64,000 nucleotides of DNA from Clostridioides difficile ATCC 9689 = DSM 1296 (GCF_001077535.1 NZ_CP011968.1:372001-436000), one strand, 5' to 3'; counted from the first letter of the stretch, positions 52,528 through 62,082 are shown. Translations and numbers: made by a program. Notes: generated by a model from the sequence alone, not told the origin.

Positions 52528-53036
52528 TAAAAATTATAGTTTATACAGTTTAATAAGATATATGTACAAGCAGTTAATCTAAATGATTGACTGCTTTTCT
52601 TTTATAGATTTTTATATAATAGACAAATACCAATACATGATAGTTGCCTGTTATAATTAGAGGAATAAATACGAATAATAACTTTATAAAAGAATTAAAT
52701 GGAAAATCGAAGAGTTATATTCAGTATTTTAAAAAGAATATGAAATGAGAAATGAAAATAAGGTGTTTATATTAAAAGAGGTTTTACACAAAATATTTAA
52801 AAACGTGATAAATAAAAACTGTATTTAGATAGATTAACTATTAGTTTTATATAATATGGATTTTATTTACAAAGTTTACATATTTTACAAAAGAGATTAA
52901 ATATAAATTTAAATATATATTTTATATACTTGTTTATTTGTTTCTCTGTGGTTGATTTTTTCGTCAAAAGTCAACTTCAAATCGCTTGTTAGCTTTACAT
53001 GTTTAAGGATATAATTATACATAAGGAGGGATTGAC
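52528..53036. other. Intergenic region before the XRE-ABC operon
   Basis: About 500 AT-rich bases with no supportable ORF. An imperfect inverted repeat GTTGATTTTTTCG / TCAAAAGTCAAC (about 52950-52974) lies about 65 bases upstream of the XRE gene and could be an operator. The ribosome binding site AAGGAGGG is at 53022-53029. Confidence 0.45.
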
Positions 53037-54131
53037 ATGAATGAATTAAACATCGCAAAAACGCTGATTTTAAAGCGTAAAGAAAAAGGAATTACACAAG
53101 ATGAACTTGCAAATTATATAGGCGTTTCTAAAGCTTCTGTATCTAAATGGGAAACTGGACAAAGCTATCCTGACATAACCTTTTTACCGCAACTCGCGAC
53201 ATATTTCAACATTACCGTTGATGAGTTAATATGTTATGAACCTCAAATGATGAAGGAAGATATTAATAAACTGTATAATAAACTGTGCAAAGACTTTACG
53301 GTTAAACCATTTGATGAAGTCATGGATGAAATAAGAGAAATCATAAAAAAATATTATTCATGTTTTCCTTTGATTTTTCGGATGGGTCTTTTAATAGTTA
53401 ATCACTATGATATTGTAGATGAAAAAAAGCGTGAACTATTAATTAGTGAAGCATTAGAAATATTTATTCGTATACAGGAAACTTGTAATGACATAGATAT
53501 TTGCCGTCAAGCAAAAAGTATGGAGGCAACTTGTTATATATTGTTAAATCAACCCATACAAGTGATTGATTTATTGCAAAACAGCAATTTTCCCATGATA
53601 AATGAATCTATACTTCTTGCACAGGGGCAAATGATGAATGGCCAAATGGATGAAGCAAGAGAAACATTTCAACTTGGTGCATATCAGAACCTTATATCAT
53701 TAGTCCAAAACCTAGTGGGTATTTTGCAAAATGCAGATAAATTACAAATGAAGGAAATAGAAAGACGTATTCTAGCAATTTCAGATATATTTGAGCTTGA
53801 TACATTATCTCCTGCTATTATGCTTTCTTCATATTTAACACAGGCACAAATTAATTTAATACATGGTGATAATGAAGGAGCTATTAAATCATTACGAAAA
53901 TATGTAGATTTAGCAACACGTGATATATACCCAATTATAATACATGGGGATGACTTTTTTAATAAACTTGACAGATGGATTTCTGAAATTGGAACAGGTA
54001 TTACACGTGATGATACAATCGTAAAAGCAGGTATTGTTGCTGCTATTAAAAATAATCCAATGTTTTCTGTATTAAGTGAAAACAAAGAATACAAATTTCT
54101 TATAGAAAAATTATCTTTATTGGAGGAATAA
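53037..54131 (+). CDS. XRE-family regulator with helical C-terminal domain
   Basis: A 364-residue protein. The N-terminal HTH_3 is clear (residues about 9-63: RKEKGITQDELANYIGVSKA, SVSKWETGQSYPDITFLPQL, ITVDELICYE). The remaining ~300 residues form helical pairs like TPR repeats, as in many ABC-linked XRE regulators. It begins an operon with the PLDc_N and ABC genes (4-base gap) and likely controls it. Confidence 0.88.
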   Translation: MNELNIAKTLILKRKEKGITQDELANYIGVSKASVSKWETGQSYPDITFLPQLATYFNITVDELICYEPQMMKEDINKLYNKLCKDFTVKPFDEVMDEIREIIKKYYSCFPLIFRMGLLIVNHYDIVDEKKRELLISEALEIFIRIQETCNDIDICRQAKSMEATCYILLNQPIQVIDLLQNSNFPMINESILLAQGQMMNGQMDEARETFQLGAYQNLISLVQNLVGILQNADKLQMKEIERRILAISDIFELDTLSPAIMLSSYLTQAQINLIHGDNEGAIKSLRKYVDLATRDIYPIIIHGDDFFNKLDRWISEIGTGITRDDTIVKAGIVAAIKNNPMFSVLSENKEYKFLIEKLSLLEE

Positions 54132-54135
54132 GATT

Positions 54136-54336
54136 ATGGAAAATTTGATGGAATACTTACCACTTTTGGTTCCTGTTATTATTTTAGATTTAATACTTAT
54201 AATTACTGCACTTGTTCATGTGTTGAGACATCCAAATTATAAAATTGGAAATAAGGCAATATGGATTATTGTAGTACTGTTTATTAGTTTAATAGGACCA
54301 ATTTTGTATTTTACAATAGGAAGAGGTGAAGAATGA
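54136..54336 (+). CDS. Small PLDc_N-domain membrane protein
   Basis: A 66-residue protein with two membrane helices (LLVPVIILDLILIITALVHV and IWIIVVLFISLIGPILYFTI) around a short loop HPNYKIGNK, the phospholipase-D N-terminal (PLDc_N) type. It has no catalytic domain. In B. subtilis YxlE, a protein of this type sits next to an ABC transporter and acts with the regulators. Its stop overlaps the ABC ATPase start (ATGA). Confidence 0.88.
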   Translation: MENLMEYLPLLVPVIILDLILIITALVHVLRHPNYKIGNKAIWIIVVLFISLIGPILYFTIGRGEE

Positions 54337-55253
54337 TGAATATTGTCTCAATAAATGGATTATCAAAAGGTTTTGGTAATCGAAAGATAATAGATAATTT
54401 AAATTTTACTGTACCAGAAGGGTCAGTCTTTGGGTTTGTAGGTAAGAATGGTGCAGGTAAGACTACAACAATGAAAATGGTACTTGGGTTACTTAAACCA
54501 GATAGTGGAACTATAGATGTTTGTGGTGAGAAAGTGACCTATGGGAAAACAAGTTCTAATCGTCATGTAGGTTATCTGCCTGATGTTCCAGAGTTTTACA
54601 ATTATATGAGACCACTTGAATATCTTTCTCTTTGTGGTGAAATTACGGGACTTTCAAAAAAAGAAATACAGATAAGGAGTGAAGAGTTGTTATCACTTGT
54701 GGGTCTTAGAAATGAAAAGAGACGAATAGGTGGGTTTTCTCGTGGAATGAAGCAACGACTTGGTATAGCTCAAGCTTTGCTTTCACGCCCCAAATTACTT
54801 ATTTGTGATGAACCAACAAGTGCACTTGACCCTGTTGGTCGAAAAGAAATATTAGATATTATGCTTAAAATCAAAGACTCAACAACTGTAATATTTTCAA
54901 CACATATACTATCAGATGTTGAAAGAATCTGTGACCATGTTGCTATATTAAACAAAGGAAGCATTGCCCTTAGTGGTACACTTTCAGAAATAAAAAGTAT
55001 GCACGGAAAGGATAGACTTTTACTGGAGTTTGCAAGTAATGATGAAATTCAAAAGTTTAAGTCTAGTGATGGTATTAAATCCTTACTAAAAGATTCAGAA
55101 GAAACTAATATGGAAATTGTTTTGCATGGTAAAGATATAAAAGCAATACAAAAAACAGTTATATCTACACTCGCAGAAATGAATCTTTGTCCAGTAAAGA
55201 TGGAACTAATAGAATTATCACTTGAAAATTTATTTTTGGAGGTAGTAAAGTGA
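54333..55253 (+). CDS. ABC transporter ATP-binding protein
   Basis: A 306-residue ATPase. Walker A GFVGKNGAGKTTTMKMV, signature GGFSRGMKQRLGIAQALL, Walker B LLICDEPTSALDP and switch His in STHILSD are all present. A C-terminal ~90-residue extension is typical of ABC-2 exporters for peptides or antibiotics. It overlaps the permease gene by 4 bases. ATG 54336 is an alternative start. Confidence 0.95.
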   Translation: MMNIVSINGLSKGFGNRKIIDNLNFTVPEGSVFGFVGKNGAGKTTTMKMVLGLLKPDSGTIDVCGEKVTYGKTSSNRHVGYLPDVPEFYNYMRPLEYLSLCGEITGLSKKEIQIRSEELLSLVGLRNEKRRIGGFSRGMKQRLGIAQALLSRPKLLICDEPTSALDPVGRKEILDIMLKIKDSTTVIFSTHILSDVERICDHVAILNKGSIALSGTLSEIKSMHGKDRLLLEFASNDEIQKFKSSDGIKSLLKDSEETNMEIVLHGKDIKAIQKTVISTLAEMNLCPVKMELIELSLENLFLEVVK

Positions 55254-56008
55254 GAGAATACATAGCATTTACAAAAAAAGAATTTAAAGAGAATTTAAGA
55301 AATTATAAATTATTTAGTTTAATTATTTTATTTCTAATATTTGGTATAAGTAGTCCTATTTCTGCAAAATTTATGCCAGACTTGATTGCTCATTTTGCAC
55401 CGACTTTAAAAGTTACTGCTGCACCAACTGCTTTAGATTCTTGGACACAATTTTTTAGCAATATCTCTGGTCTTGGTATGAGTTTAACTCTAATTATTTT
55501 TTGTAATATTTTATCAAATGAATATTCTAAAGGGACACTTGTTATTATGCTGACTAAAGGTTTATCACGTTCATCTATAGTATTGTCTAAATTCTCTGTT
55601 ACGGTGATTATTATGACAATTGGTTTTTGGTTGAGTTTTTTATTTGCTTATGGATATACAATGTATTTTTGGCCAACTGCAAATCTTAATCATATTATAT
55701 TTTCAGCATTTAATTTATGGCTTATAGGAATTATGTATATTAGTGTATTAATTCTTGGGTGTGTACTATTTAGACCAGCATTTGCCAGTGTTTTACTTGT
55801 ATTGGTGGCAACTCTTTTATTGAGTTTAATTTCTATTCCTAAACAGATTGCACCTTATACTCCTAATTTCTTGATGTCAAAAAATATAGACTTGATTTCA
55901 GGGAAAGTGGCAATGCCAGAATTTATTATTCCAATTATTATAACAGTTCTTATTTCTGTAGTATGTTTACTAGCAGCTGTTATTTTATTTAATAAAAAAC
56001 CAGTTTAA
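55250..56008 (+). CDS. ABC-2 type transporter permease
   Basis: A 252-residue membrane protein with six hydrophobic segments (LFSLIILFLIFGISS, LGMSLTLIIFCNILSNEY, then four more). NEYSKGTLVIMLTKGLSRSS is the ABC-2 motif. It starts with GTG inside the ATPase end (GTGA). Partner of the upstream ATPase; the substrate is unknown. Confidence 0.92.
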   Translation: MREYIAFTKKEFKENLRNYKLFSLIILFLIFGISSPISAKFMPDLIAHFAPTLKVTAAPTALDSWTQFFSNISGLGMSLTLIIFCNILSNEYSKGTLVIMLTKGLSRSSIVLSKFSVTVIIMTIGFWLSFLFAYGYTMYFWPTANLNHIIFSAFNLWLIGIMYISVLILGCVLFRPAFASVLLVLVATLLLSLISIPKQIAPYTPNFLMSKNIDLISGKVAMPEFIIPIIITVLISVVCLLAAVILFNKKPV

Positions 56009-56063
56009 TAATACCTTTATCACAAGGTAAAGTAATCTTATGTTGTTAAAAACTACACCTAAA

Positions 56064-56108
56064 AATCAAAAAGACTTGGACTTAAGTTTCAAGTCTTTTT
56101 GATTTTTA
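56064..56108. terminator. Terminator of the XRE-ABC operon
   Basis: AAATCAAAAAGACTTG pairs with CAAGTCTTTTTGATTT around a short centre, with T residues following. Perfect stem of about 16 bp, functional in both directions. Confidence 0.88.
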
Positions 56109-56255
56109 ATATATAGAATTAAGTGTAGAAAATAATACAAATAATATTATTTGTATCAAATAAATATAAGAATATTTAATTATGTTAAAATATACTAAAA
56201 ATTACTTTAAAAGTGATAAAATTAGTATAAGTAAATATTTTAAAGGGGTGTAGAT

Positions 56256-57329
56256 ATGGAAAAGTCAAAAGTATATTTTTGTGATTTATACTCAAATTCG
56301 CAAAATAAAAACGTACCAAACAATGTAAGAAGATTATTTGATGAAGCAGGATTCAAAGATTTAATAGAAAAAAATGACCAAGTCGCAATTAAACTTCACT
56401 TTGGAGAAAAGGGAAATACTACATATATGAGTCCTGTGGCAGTTAGACAAGTGGTTGATAAGGTTAAAGACTGCGAAGGAAAGCCATTTTTAACAGATAC
56501 AAATACACTGTATACAGGGAGTAGAACAAATTCTGTAGACCATCTTACAACTGCTATAGAAAATGGATTTGCTTATGCAGTTGTAAATGCACCAGTAATA
56601 ATTGCAGATGGATTATATAGTAGAAATTATGAGAATGTAAAAATAGACAAAAAACATTTTGAAAGTGTAAAAATAGGTGGAGAAATTTATAATTCTTCTG
56701 CAATGATAGTAATGAGTCATTTTAAAGGTCATGAAGCAGCAGGTTTTGGAGGAGCATTAAAAAACTTAGCTATGGGATGTGCAAGTGCAGCAGGAAAACA
56801 AATGCAACATTCTGATGTTACTCCAGTAGTAAAGGAAAAGAAGTGTGTAGGTTGTGGAAAGTGTGTTAATTCTTGTCCTACAAAAGCTATAAGTATAGTG
56901 GATAAAAAAGCAGTTATAGATTCTGATGTATGTTATGGATGTGGAGAATGTCCAACTGTCTGTCCAACTAGAGCAGTAACTATACAATGGGAAAGTGACT
57001 CAGATGTGTTTGTCGAAAAGATGGCAGAATACGCTTATGGAGCAGTATCAAATAAAAAAGACAAGGTAGGGTATATAACTTTTGTTATGAATGTAACTCC
57101 ACTTTGTGATTGTGTACCTTGGTCAGGTAGACCAATTGCCCATGATATAGGAATATTAGCATCAACAGACCCTGTAGCTATTGAACAAGCATGCTATGAT
57201 TTGATTTGCAAGGAAATGGGTCATGATGTTTTCAAACATGAACATCCTCATGTAAATGGAACTAGAATAATAGACTATGCATGTGAAATGGGTATGGGAA
57301 GTAAAGAATATGAATTAATAAAATTATAA
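56256..57329 (+). CDS. DUF362 protein with inserted 2x[4Fe-4S] ferredoxin domain
   Basis: A 357-residue protein. DUF362 parts are VAIKLHFGEKGNTTYMSPVA, and SHFKGHEAAGFGGALKNLAM. A two-cluster ferredoxin insert lies at about residues 192-245 with CVGCGKCVNSC and CYGCGECPTVC. The last third closes the DUF362 fold (STDPVAIEQACYDL). Such proteins probably transfer electrons in anaerobes; the reaction is not known. GGGGTG precedes the ATG. Confidence 0.92.
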   Translation: MEKSKVYFCDLYSNSQNKNVPNNVRRLFDEAGFKDLIEKNDQVAIKLHFGEKGNTTYMSPVAVRQVVDKVKDCEGKPFLTDTNTLYTGSRTNSVDHLTTAIENGFAYAVVNAPVIIADGLYSRNYENVKIDKKHFESVKIGGEIYNSSAMIVMSHFKGHEAAGFGGALKNLAMGCASAAGKQMQHSDVTPVVKEKKCVGCGKCVNSCPTKAISIVDKKAVIDSDVCYGCGECPTVCPTRAVTIQWESDSDVFVEKMAEYAYGAVSNKKDKVGYITFVMNVTPLCDCVPWSGRPIAHDIGILASTDPVAIEQACYDLICKEMGHDVFKHEHPHVNGTRIIDYACEMGMGSKEYELIKL

Positions 57330-57398
57330 GAATAGTAGCACTTAAATGCATATAATTATTGTAAGAGAAATCTAAAAGTATCAAAGGAGTATGCATTT

Positions 57399-57662
57399 AT
57401 GAAAATTTACTATGAGAAGGAAAACAGCAAGAAGGCTAATGTAAACAATATTCCAAGTGTATTTGCGTTTAATTTTCTAAGAAACTTTTTGACTAGCAAA
57501 GAGTATGAGGAAACTAGAAAAGAATATTTTATAAATAATCTAACAAAAAGTCAGGTTAATCAAGCCATGAAGGATTTAAAATGGCTATTTAGAGAATATG
57601 AAGGCTTAGAGGTTATTACAATGGAAAGCTTGGATGGAGTTAAGACAAGGATAGTTTTATAA
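57399..57662 (+). CDS. Small protein of unknown function
   Basis: An 87-residue, Lys/Glu/Asn-rich, mostly helical protein (SVFAFNFLRNFLTSKEYEET, KSQVNQAMKDLKWLFREYEG). I do not recognise a family. AAAGGAG lies before the ATG and a strong terminator follows, which supports a real gene. Confidence 0.7.
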   Translation: MKIYYEKENSKKANVNNIPSVFAFNFLRNFLTSKEYEETRKEYFINNLTKSQVNQAMKDLKWLFREYEGLEVITMESLDGVKTRIVL

Positions 57663-57686
57663 ACCAGTAAGAATTATATTCTAATA

Positions 57687-57753
57687 AAAAATACTGCTTT
57701 AATAATAATATGTATAATCCATATACTAATATTATTTTGAAGCAGTATTTTTT
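57687..57753. terminator. Long terminator hairpin
   Basis: AAAATACTGCTT / AAGCAGTATTTT arms with further A/T pairing inside (AATAATAT / ATATTATT) and T residues after. It isolates the bioB promoter from the upstream gene. Confidence 0.85.
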
Positions 57754-57761
57754 TGTGTATA

Positions 57762-57789
57762 GTAAACTTGTGTATAAAATAAAGTTGAC
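57762..57789 (+). promoter_or_regulatory. BirA-like operator 1 of bioB
   Basis: GTAAAC (57762-57767), 16 bases, GTTGAC (57784-57789). It matches the layout of the B. subtilis BirA site (GTTAAC-N16-GTTAAC), one change per half. The right half overlaps the probable -35 box TTGACC (57785-57790). Confidence 0.7.
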
Positions 57790-57825
57790 CAATAAATGTT
57801 ATATATGCAATACTATATATAATAA

Positions 57826-57853
57826 GTAAACTACATAAAAATATTAAGTTGAC
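57826..57853 (+). promoter_or_regulatory. BirA-like operator 2 of bioB
   Basis: GTAAAC (57826-57831), 16 bases, GTTGAC (57848-57853): same half-sites and spacing as operator 1, exactly 64 bases downstream. It ends shortly before the ribosome binding site AGGAGG. Confidence 0.7.
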
Positions 57854-57867
57854 AAATAGGAGGATAT

Positions 57868-58845
57868 ATGGAAAAATACATAATAAAATTAAAAAATAAA
57901 GTATTGAGAGAAAAAGAAATAAGTTATGAAGAAGCTCTTAATTTAATAAGCCTTGATACAAATAATAAAAACGATTTTGATATTCTATTAAAATCTGCAA
58001 ATGAAATAAGAGAATATTTTATGGGAAGAAAAGCAGATTTATGTACGATAATGAATGCTAAATCTGGCAAATGTAGTGAAGACTGTAAATTTTGTGCTCA
58101 GTCTTCTTATTATAAAACTGGTGTAGAAGAATATTCATTATTAGATTACAATGAAATCTTAAATAGAGCTAAAGAGATGGAGAGTAAAGGAGTGCATAGA
58201 TTCTCATTGGTTACAAGTGGTAAAGGTATGTCAGGAAAGGAGTTTAATAATATTTTAAATATCTATGAAGGATTGAGGGAAAATACTAATTTAAAATTAT
58301 GTGCATCTTTAGGTATTATAGATTATGAGCAAGCTAAAATGTTGAAGTCAGCAGGTGTGACTACATATCACCACAATGTTGAGACGTGTAGAGATAATTT
58401 TCATAATATATGTACAACACACACATATAAAGATAGGATAAAAACTATAAAAGATGCTAAAAAAGCTGGGCTAGATGTATGTGTAGGCGGTATAATTGGA
58501 ATGAATGAGAGTGAAGAACAGAGACTAAAAATGGCTTTTGAAATACGAGAATTAAATGTAAAATCATTTCCAATAAACATTTTAAATCCTATTAAGAATA
58601 CACCAATGGAAAATTATGATGTATTAGAACCAATGGAAATACTAAAAACAACAGCAGTATTTAGGTTTATAATTCCTAATGTGTACATAAGGTATGCTGG
58701 TGGAAGGCTATCATTAAAGGGATATGACAAAGTTGGATTTAATGGGGGAGTAAATTCTGCAATTGTTGGTGATTATTTGACAACTGTTGGAAGTGGGATT
58801 GAAAATGATAAAAAAATGATTATAGAGCAAGGATTTGAACTTTAA
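57868..58845 (+). CDS. bioB: Biotin synthase BioB
   Basis: A 325-residue radical SAM enzyme that inserts sulfur into dethiobiotin to make biotin. The cluster motif CSEDCKFC (CxxxCxxC) is at residues 71-78 with CAQSSYY after it. HHNVETCRDNF and CVGGIIGMNESEEQR are conserved substrate/cluster regions. AGGAGG precedes the ATG. No other biotin genes are adjacent, so it may work on imported dethiobiotin. A terminator follows. Confidence 0.95.
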   Translation: MEKYIIKLKNKVLREKEISYEEALNLISLDTNNKNDFDILLKSANEIREYFMGRKADLCTIMNAKSGKCSEDCKFCAQSSYYKTGVEEYSLLDYNEILNRAKEMESKGVHRFSLVTSGKGMSGKEFNNILNIYEGLRENTNLKLCASLGIIDYEQAKMLKSAGVTTYHHNVETCRDNFHNICTTHTYKDRIKTIKDAKKAGLDVCVGGIIGMNESEEQRLKMAFEIRELNVKSFPINILNPIKNTPMENYDVLEPMEILKTTAVFRFIIPNVYIRYAGGRLSLKGYDKVGFNGGVNSAIVGDYLTTVGSGIENDKKMIIEQGFEL

Positions 58846-58862
58846 TAAATACTGCTTAAATT

Positions 58863-58912
58863 AATTAATATACTTTTAGATAATTATAAAAGTATATTAA
58901 TTTTTTTTTGCA
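58863..58912 (+). terminator. Terminator of bioB
   Basis: A perfect 16-bp A/T-rich stem, 58863-58878 with 58887-58902 (TAATATACTTTTA core), followed by nine T residues. Confidence 0.9.
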
Positions 58913-58993
58913 GATTAATTTAAATATTAAAATTGAATTATAAGTTGCAATATTTTGAAAAAAGGGAAAAATATCAAAATTTATATAAAATGG

Positions 58994-59022
58994 TTGCAAA
59001 TGAAAAAAAGATGTGATAGTAT
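58994..59022 (+). promoter_or_regulatory. Sigma-A promoter of the ribose operon
   Basis: TTGCAA (58994-58999), 17 bases, TAGTAT (59017-59022). The operator palindromes begin 5 bases downstream, placing the repressor over the transcription start. Confidence 0.75.
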
Positions 59023-59027
59023 CTAGG

Positions 59028-59051
59028 TAACCGGTTAAGTAAAACGGTTTC
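59028..59051 (+). promoter_or_regulatory. RbsR/LacI-type operators
   Basis: TAACCGGTTA (59028-59037) is a perfect palindrome with the CG-centred form of LacI-family operators; a second, imperfect AAACGGTTTC site follows (59042-59051). RbsR probably represses its own operon here. Confidence 0.75.
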
Positions 59052-59073
59052 CTAAATTTTGGGGGTGAACTTC

Positions 59074-60087
59074 TTGAGTATAACTATAAAAGAAATTGGC
59101 GAATTGGCTGGTGTTTCTAAAACAACTGTGTCAAAAGTCATTAATAATAAAGATGAAAATATAAGTCAGGCAACAAGAGAAAAAATTTTGAAAATAATGA
59201 AGGAAAAAAATTATGTACCAAATAAATTAGCACAAAGTTTAGTAACTAAAAAAACTAATACTATAGGGCTTCTTATACCAGATATACGAAATCCATTCTT
59301 TACAGATGTATCAAGAGGTGTAGAAGATAAAGCTAATGAAGAAGGCTACAATATAATTTTATGTAATACAGATGAAGATGCTAAAAAAGAATATGAAGGA
59401 ATAAGAACACTATCAGAGAGGATGATAGATGGAATTATATTTGCAGCATCTTCAAATACAAACTGGAAAGAAGCAAATTATAAAGATATAAAAATACCAA
59501 CTGTCTTGATTGATAAGAAGATAAGTATGAACAAAGAAACCTTAAAAGGAATTGTTAAAATAAATAACTTTGAAGGGGCCTATATAGCTACAAAACATTT
59601 ATTAGATATTGGAAATAAGAAAATAATATACCTAAGTGGTCCACTTCAAAATGAAATAGCAGTAGATAGATTAGAAGGATATAAAAAGGCTCTAATCGAG
59701 TGCAATTTAAGCTACAATCCTGCTTATGTATTTGAAGGAAAATATAAGATTGAATGGGGACAAGAATTTATAAAAAATTTAGAAAAGATAGATTTTGATG
59801 CAATATTTTGTGCAAATGATTTGATTGCAATAGGTGTCATAAGAGGTCTTAAAGAAAGAGGATTAAGTATACCAAATGATGTAAGTGTCGTGGGATTTGA
59901 TGATATTCAAACATCAAGTCTAATAAGCCCTTCTCTTACCACAGTAAAACAGCCATCTTATGATATAGGATATAAAGCCAGTGAAATATTGATAAATTGT
60001 TTAAGAGGAGATAAAAAAGAATCGTTTGATGAATTGATTTTCAAACCAGAATTAGTCATAAGAGATTCAACAAAAGAAAGTGAATAA
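59074..60087 (+). CDS. rbsR: Ribose operon repressor RbsR (LacI family)
   Basis: A 337-residue repressor. The N-terminal HTH is TIKEIGELAGVSKTTVSKVI, then a hinge region and a periplasmic-binding-like effector domain (IGLLIPDIRNPFFTDVSRGV, VSVVGFDDIQTSSLISPSLT). TTG 59074 is chosen because GGGGGTG (59061-59067) lies 6 bases upstream. Ribose specificity comes from the following rbsK, B, A, C genes. Confidence 0.92.
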   Translation: MSITIKEIGELAGVSKTTVSKVINNKDENISQATREKILKIMKEKNYVPNKLAQSLVTKKTNTIGLLIPDIRNPFFTDVSRGVEDKANEEGYNIILCNTDEDAKKEYEGIRTLSERMIDGIIFAASSNTNWKEANYKDIKIPTVLIDKKISMNKETLKGIVKINNFEGAYIATKHLLDIGNKKIIYLSGPLQNEIAVDRLEGYKKALIECNLSYNPAYVFEGKYKIEWGQEFIKNLEKIDFDAIFCANDLIAIGVIRGLKERGLSIPNDVSVVGFDDIQTSSLISPSLTTVKQPSYDIGYKASEILINCLRGDKKESFDELIFKPELVIRDSTKESE

Positions 60088-60128
60088 CAGCACGAGAGAC
60101 ATAAATAGATATGTAAAGGAGTAATGTA

Positions 60129-61019
60129 ATGGGAAACATAGTTGTCATAGGAAGTGTAAACATGGACATGGTATGTTCTGTAGATAAAAGACCAGAAAAA
60201 GGAGAAACAGTATTAGGTAATAGTTTTTTTACATCACCTGGAGGAAAAGGGGCTAATCAAGCTATCTCAGCTTCTAAACTAGGAGCAAATGTAAAAATGA
60301 TATCATGCATAGGGGAAGATGGCTTAGGAGAGGAGTTAATAAGAAATTTTAGAACGAATAAAGTTGATTATAGTTTAGTATCCAGAAATAATCACAAAAG
60401 TTCTGGTGTTGCTGTTATAACATTATGTGAAAATGATAATAGTATTGTTGTTGTACCAGGGACGAATGAGCTAGTAGATATAGAATTAATTAAAAAGAAT
60501 GAAGAAGAGATAAAGAATGCAGATATAGTATTGCTACAATTAGAGATTCCATTAAAAACAATAAATTATGTAGTGAATTTCTGTTTTGAAAATAGGATTA
60601 AGGTTTTATTAAATCCAGCACCAGCAGTAAAACTAAATGAAGATATAATAGAAAAAGTAACTTACTTAACACCAAATGAACATGAATATAAGATAGTTTT
60701 TGACACAAATGAAGGGATAGAAGAAGTATTAAAAAAATATCCAAATAAACTTGTAATAACAGAAGGAAAAAATGGAGCTAGATTTTATGATGGTGAGGAA
60801 ATCAAGCATGTATCTTGTATAAGTGTTGATGTTCAAGATACCACAGGAGCAGGAGATACATTTAATGGAGCATTGGCAGTGGCTATAACAGAAGGGAAAA
60901 ATTTATATACAGCAGTAGAATATGCAGTAGTAGTATCAGGTCTTTCTGTAACTAAACTAGGTGCACAATCTGGTATGCCCTATAAAGAAGATGTTGAAAA
61001 ATATTTAAATAATAAATAA
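60129..61019 (+). CDS. rbsK: Ribokinase RbsK
   Basis: A 296-residue PfkB-family kinase that makes ribose-5-phosphate. VVIGSVNMDMVCSVDKRPEK, GGKGANQAISASKLGA and the active-site motif DTTGAGDTFNGALA (catalytic Asp in GAGD) are all present. AAAGGAG precedes the ATG. Placed between rbsR and rbsB. Confidence 0.95.
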   Translation: MGNIVVIGSVNMDMVCSVDKRPEKGETVLGNSFFTSPGGKGANQAISASKLGANVKMISCIGEDGLGEELIRNFRTNKVDYSLVSRNNHKSSGVAVITLCENDNSIVVVPGTNELVDIELIKKNEEEIKNADIVLLQLEIPLKTINYVVNFCFENRIKVLLNPAPAVKLNEDIIEKVTYLTPNEHEYKIVFDTNEGIEEVLKKYPNKLVITEGKNGARFYDGEEIKHVSCISVDVQDTTGAGDTFNGALAVAITEGKNLYTAVEYAVVVSGLSVTKLGAQSGMPYKEDVEKYLNNK

Positions 61020-61066
61020 AAATCTAATTTGTTCAAATTTAAAACTATTAAAAATGGAGGTTAATT

Positions 61067-62029
61067 ATGAGAGTGAGAAAAATTTTATCTTTAGGAATTG
61101 CTGGAATACTAGCAATAGGAATGTTAACAGGGTGTTCAATGGAAGGACCAAGTAAATCAGATAATAAAGGTGGTTCAGACAAGAAAGATTTAACTATTGG
61201 AGTATCTACAATAACTCTTCAACATCAATTTTTTATAGATATTGATGAGGGAATAAAAGAAAAAGCTAAAGAATTAGGTGTGAAAGTTATAGTAAATGAC
61301 CCAGACCAAGATGTAGCTAAGCAAACATCAGCAATAGAAGATTTTATACAACAAAATGTAGATGGAATGATAGTACTTGGAACTGATAATTCGGCTATAG
61401 TACCAGCAGTAGAAGGAGCATTTGAAAAAATGCCAGTAGTTACAGTAGATGCTGTATTAAATACTGAAAATATTACAAGTTATGTAGGAACAGTTAGTTA
61501 TGATGCTGGTAAAAAATTAGGGGAATACACTAAAAAATACATAGATGAAAAGTTAGGTGGAAAGTCAGAAATAGCAATAGTGACAGATTTAAAATCTCAA
61601 ATACAAATGCAGAGAATAGATGGATTTAAAGATGCATTAAAAGGTTCAGCAAATGTTAAGATATTAAATTCACAACCAGGATATGACAGAGAAGAATCTC
61701 TTAATACAGTAGAAAACTTAATTCAATCTAATCCAGATGTAGATATAATATATGCAACAGCTGAAAATAGTGTACTAGGAGCTAAAGCTGCACTTGAATC
61801 TGCAAAAAATAAGGATGTTAAGATTGTAGGATTTGACTTAACTGAAGAAGCATCAAGTGGAATAACAGATGGAACTATTCTTGCTATGATTCAACAACAA
61901 CCTAAAGAGATGGGACGTTTAGCTGTAGAAGCAGTAGTAAAAGCTATAAAAGGGGAAAAGGTAGAAAAGAATATACCAGTACCAGCTTTACTTTATGATA
62001 AGGAAAATATAAAAGACTTTAAGAATTAG
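61067..62029 (+). CDS. rbsB: Ribose-binding lipoprotein RbsB
   Basis: A 320-residue extracellular binding protein. The signal peptide ends in a lipobox (LAIGMLTGC, Cys at about residue 23) for lipid anchoring. The mature part has TIGVSTITLQHQFFIDIDEG, NVDGMIVLGTDNSAIVPAVE and IVGFDLTEEASSGI, the sugar-binding fold. No rbsD gene precedes it. Confidence 0.94.
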   Translation: MRVRKILSLGIAGILAIGMLTGCSMEGPSKSDNKGGSDKKDLTIGVSTITLQHQFFIDIDEGIKEKAKELGVKVIVNDPDQDVAKQTSAIEDFIQQNVDGMIVLGTDNSAIVPAVEGAFEKMPVVTVDAVLNTENITSYVGTVSYDAGKKLGEYTKKYIDEKLGGKSEIAIVTDLKSQIQMQRIDGFKDALKGSANVKILNSQPGYDREESLNTVENLIQSNPDVDIIYATAENSVLGAKAALESAKNKDVKIVGFDLTEEASSGITDGTILAMIQQQPKEMGRLAVEAVVKAIKGEKVEKNIPVPALLYDKENIKDFKN

Positions 62030-62082
62030 TAAAATAAAATGAGATTATTTGAAAGAAATCCTATTTAAAAAGGAGTGTCATT

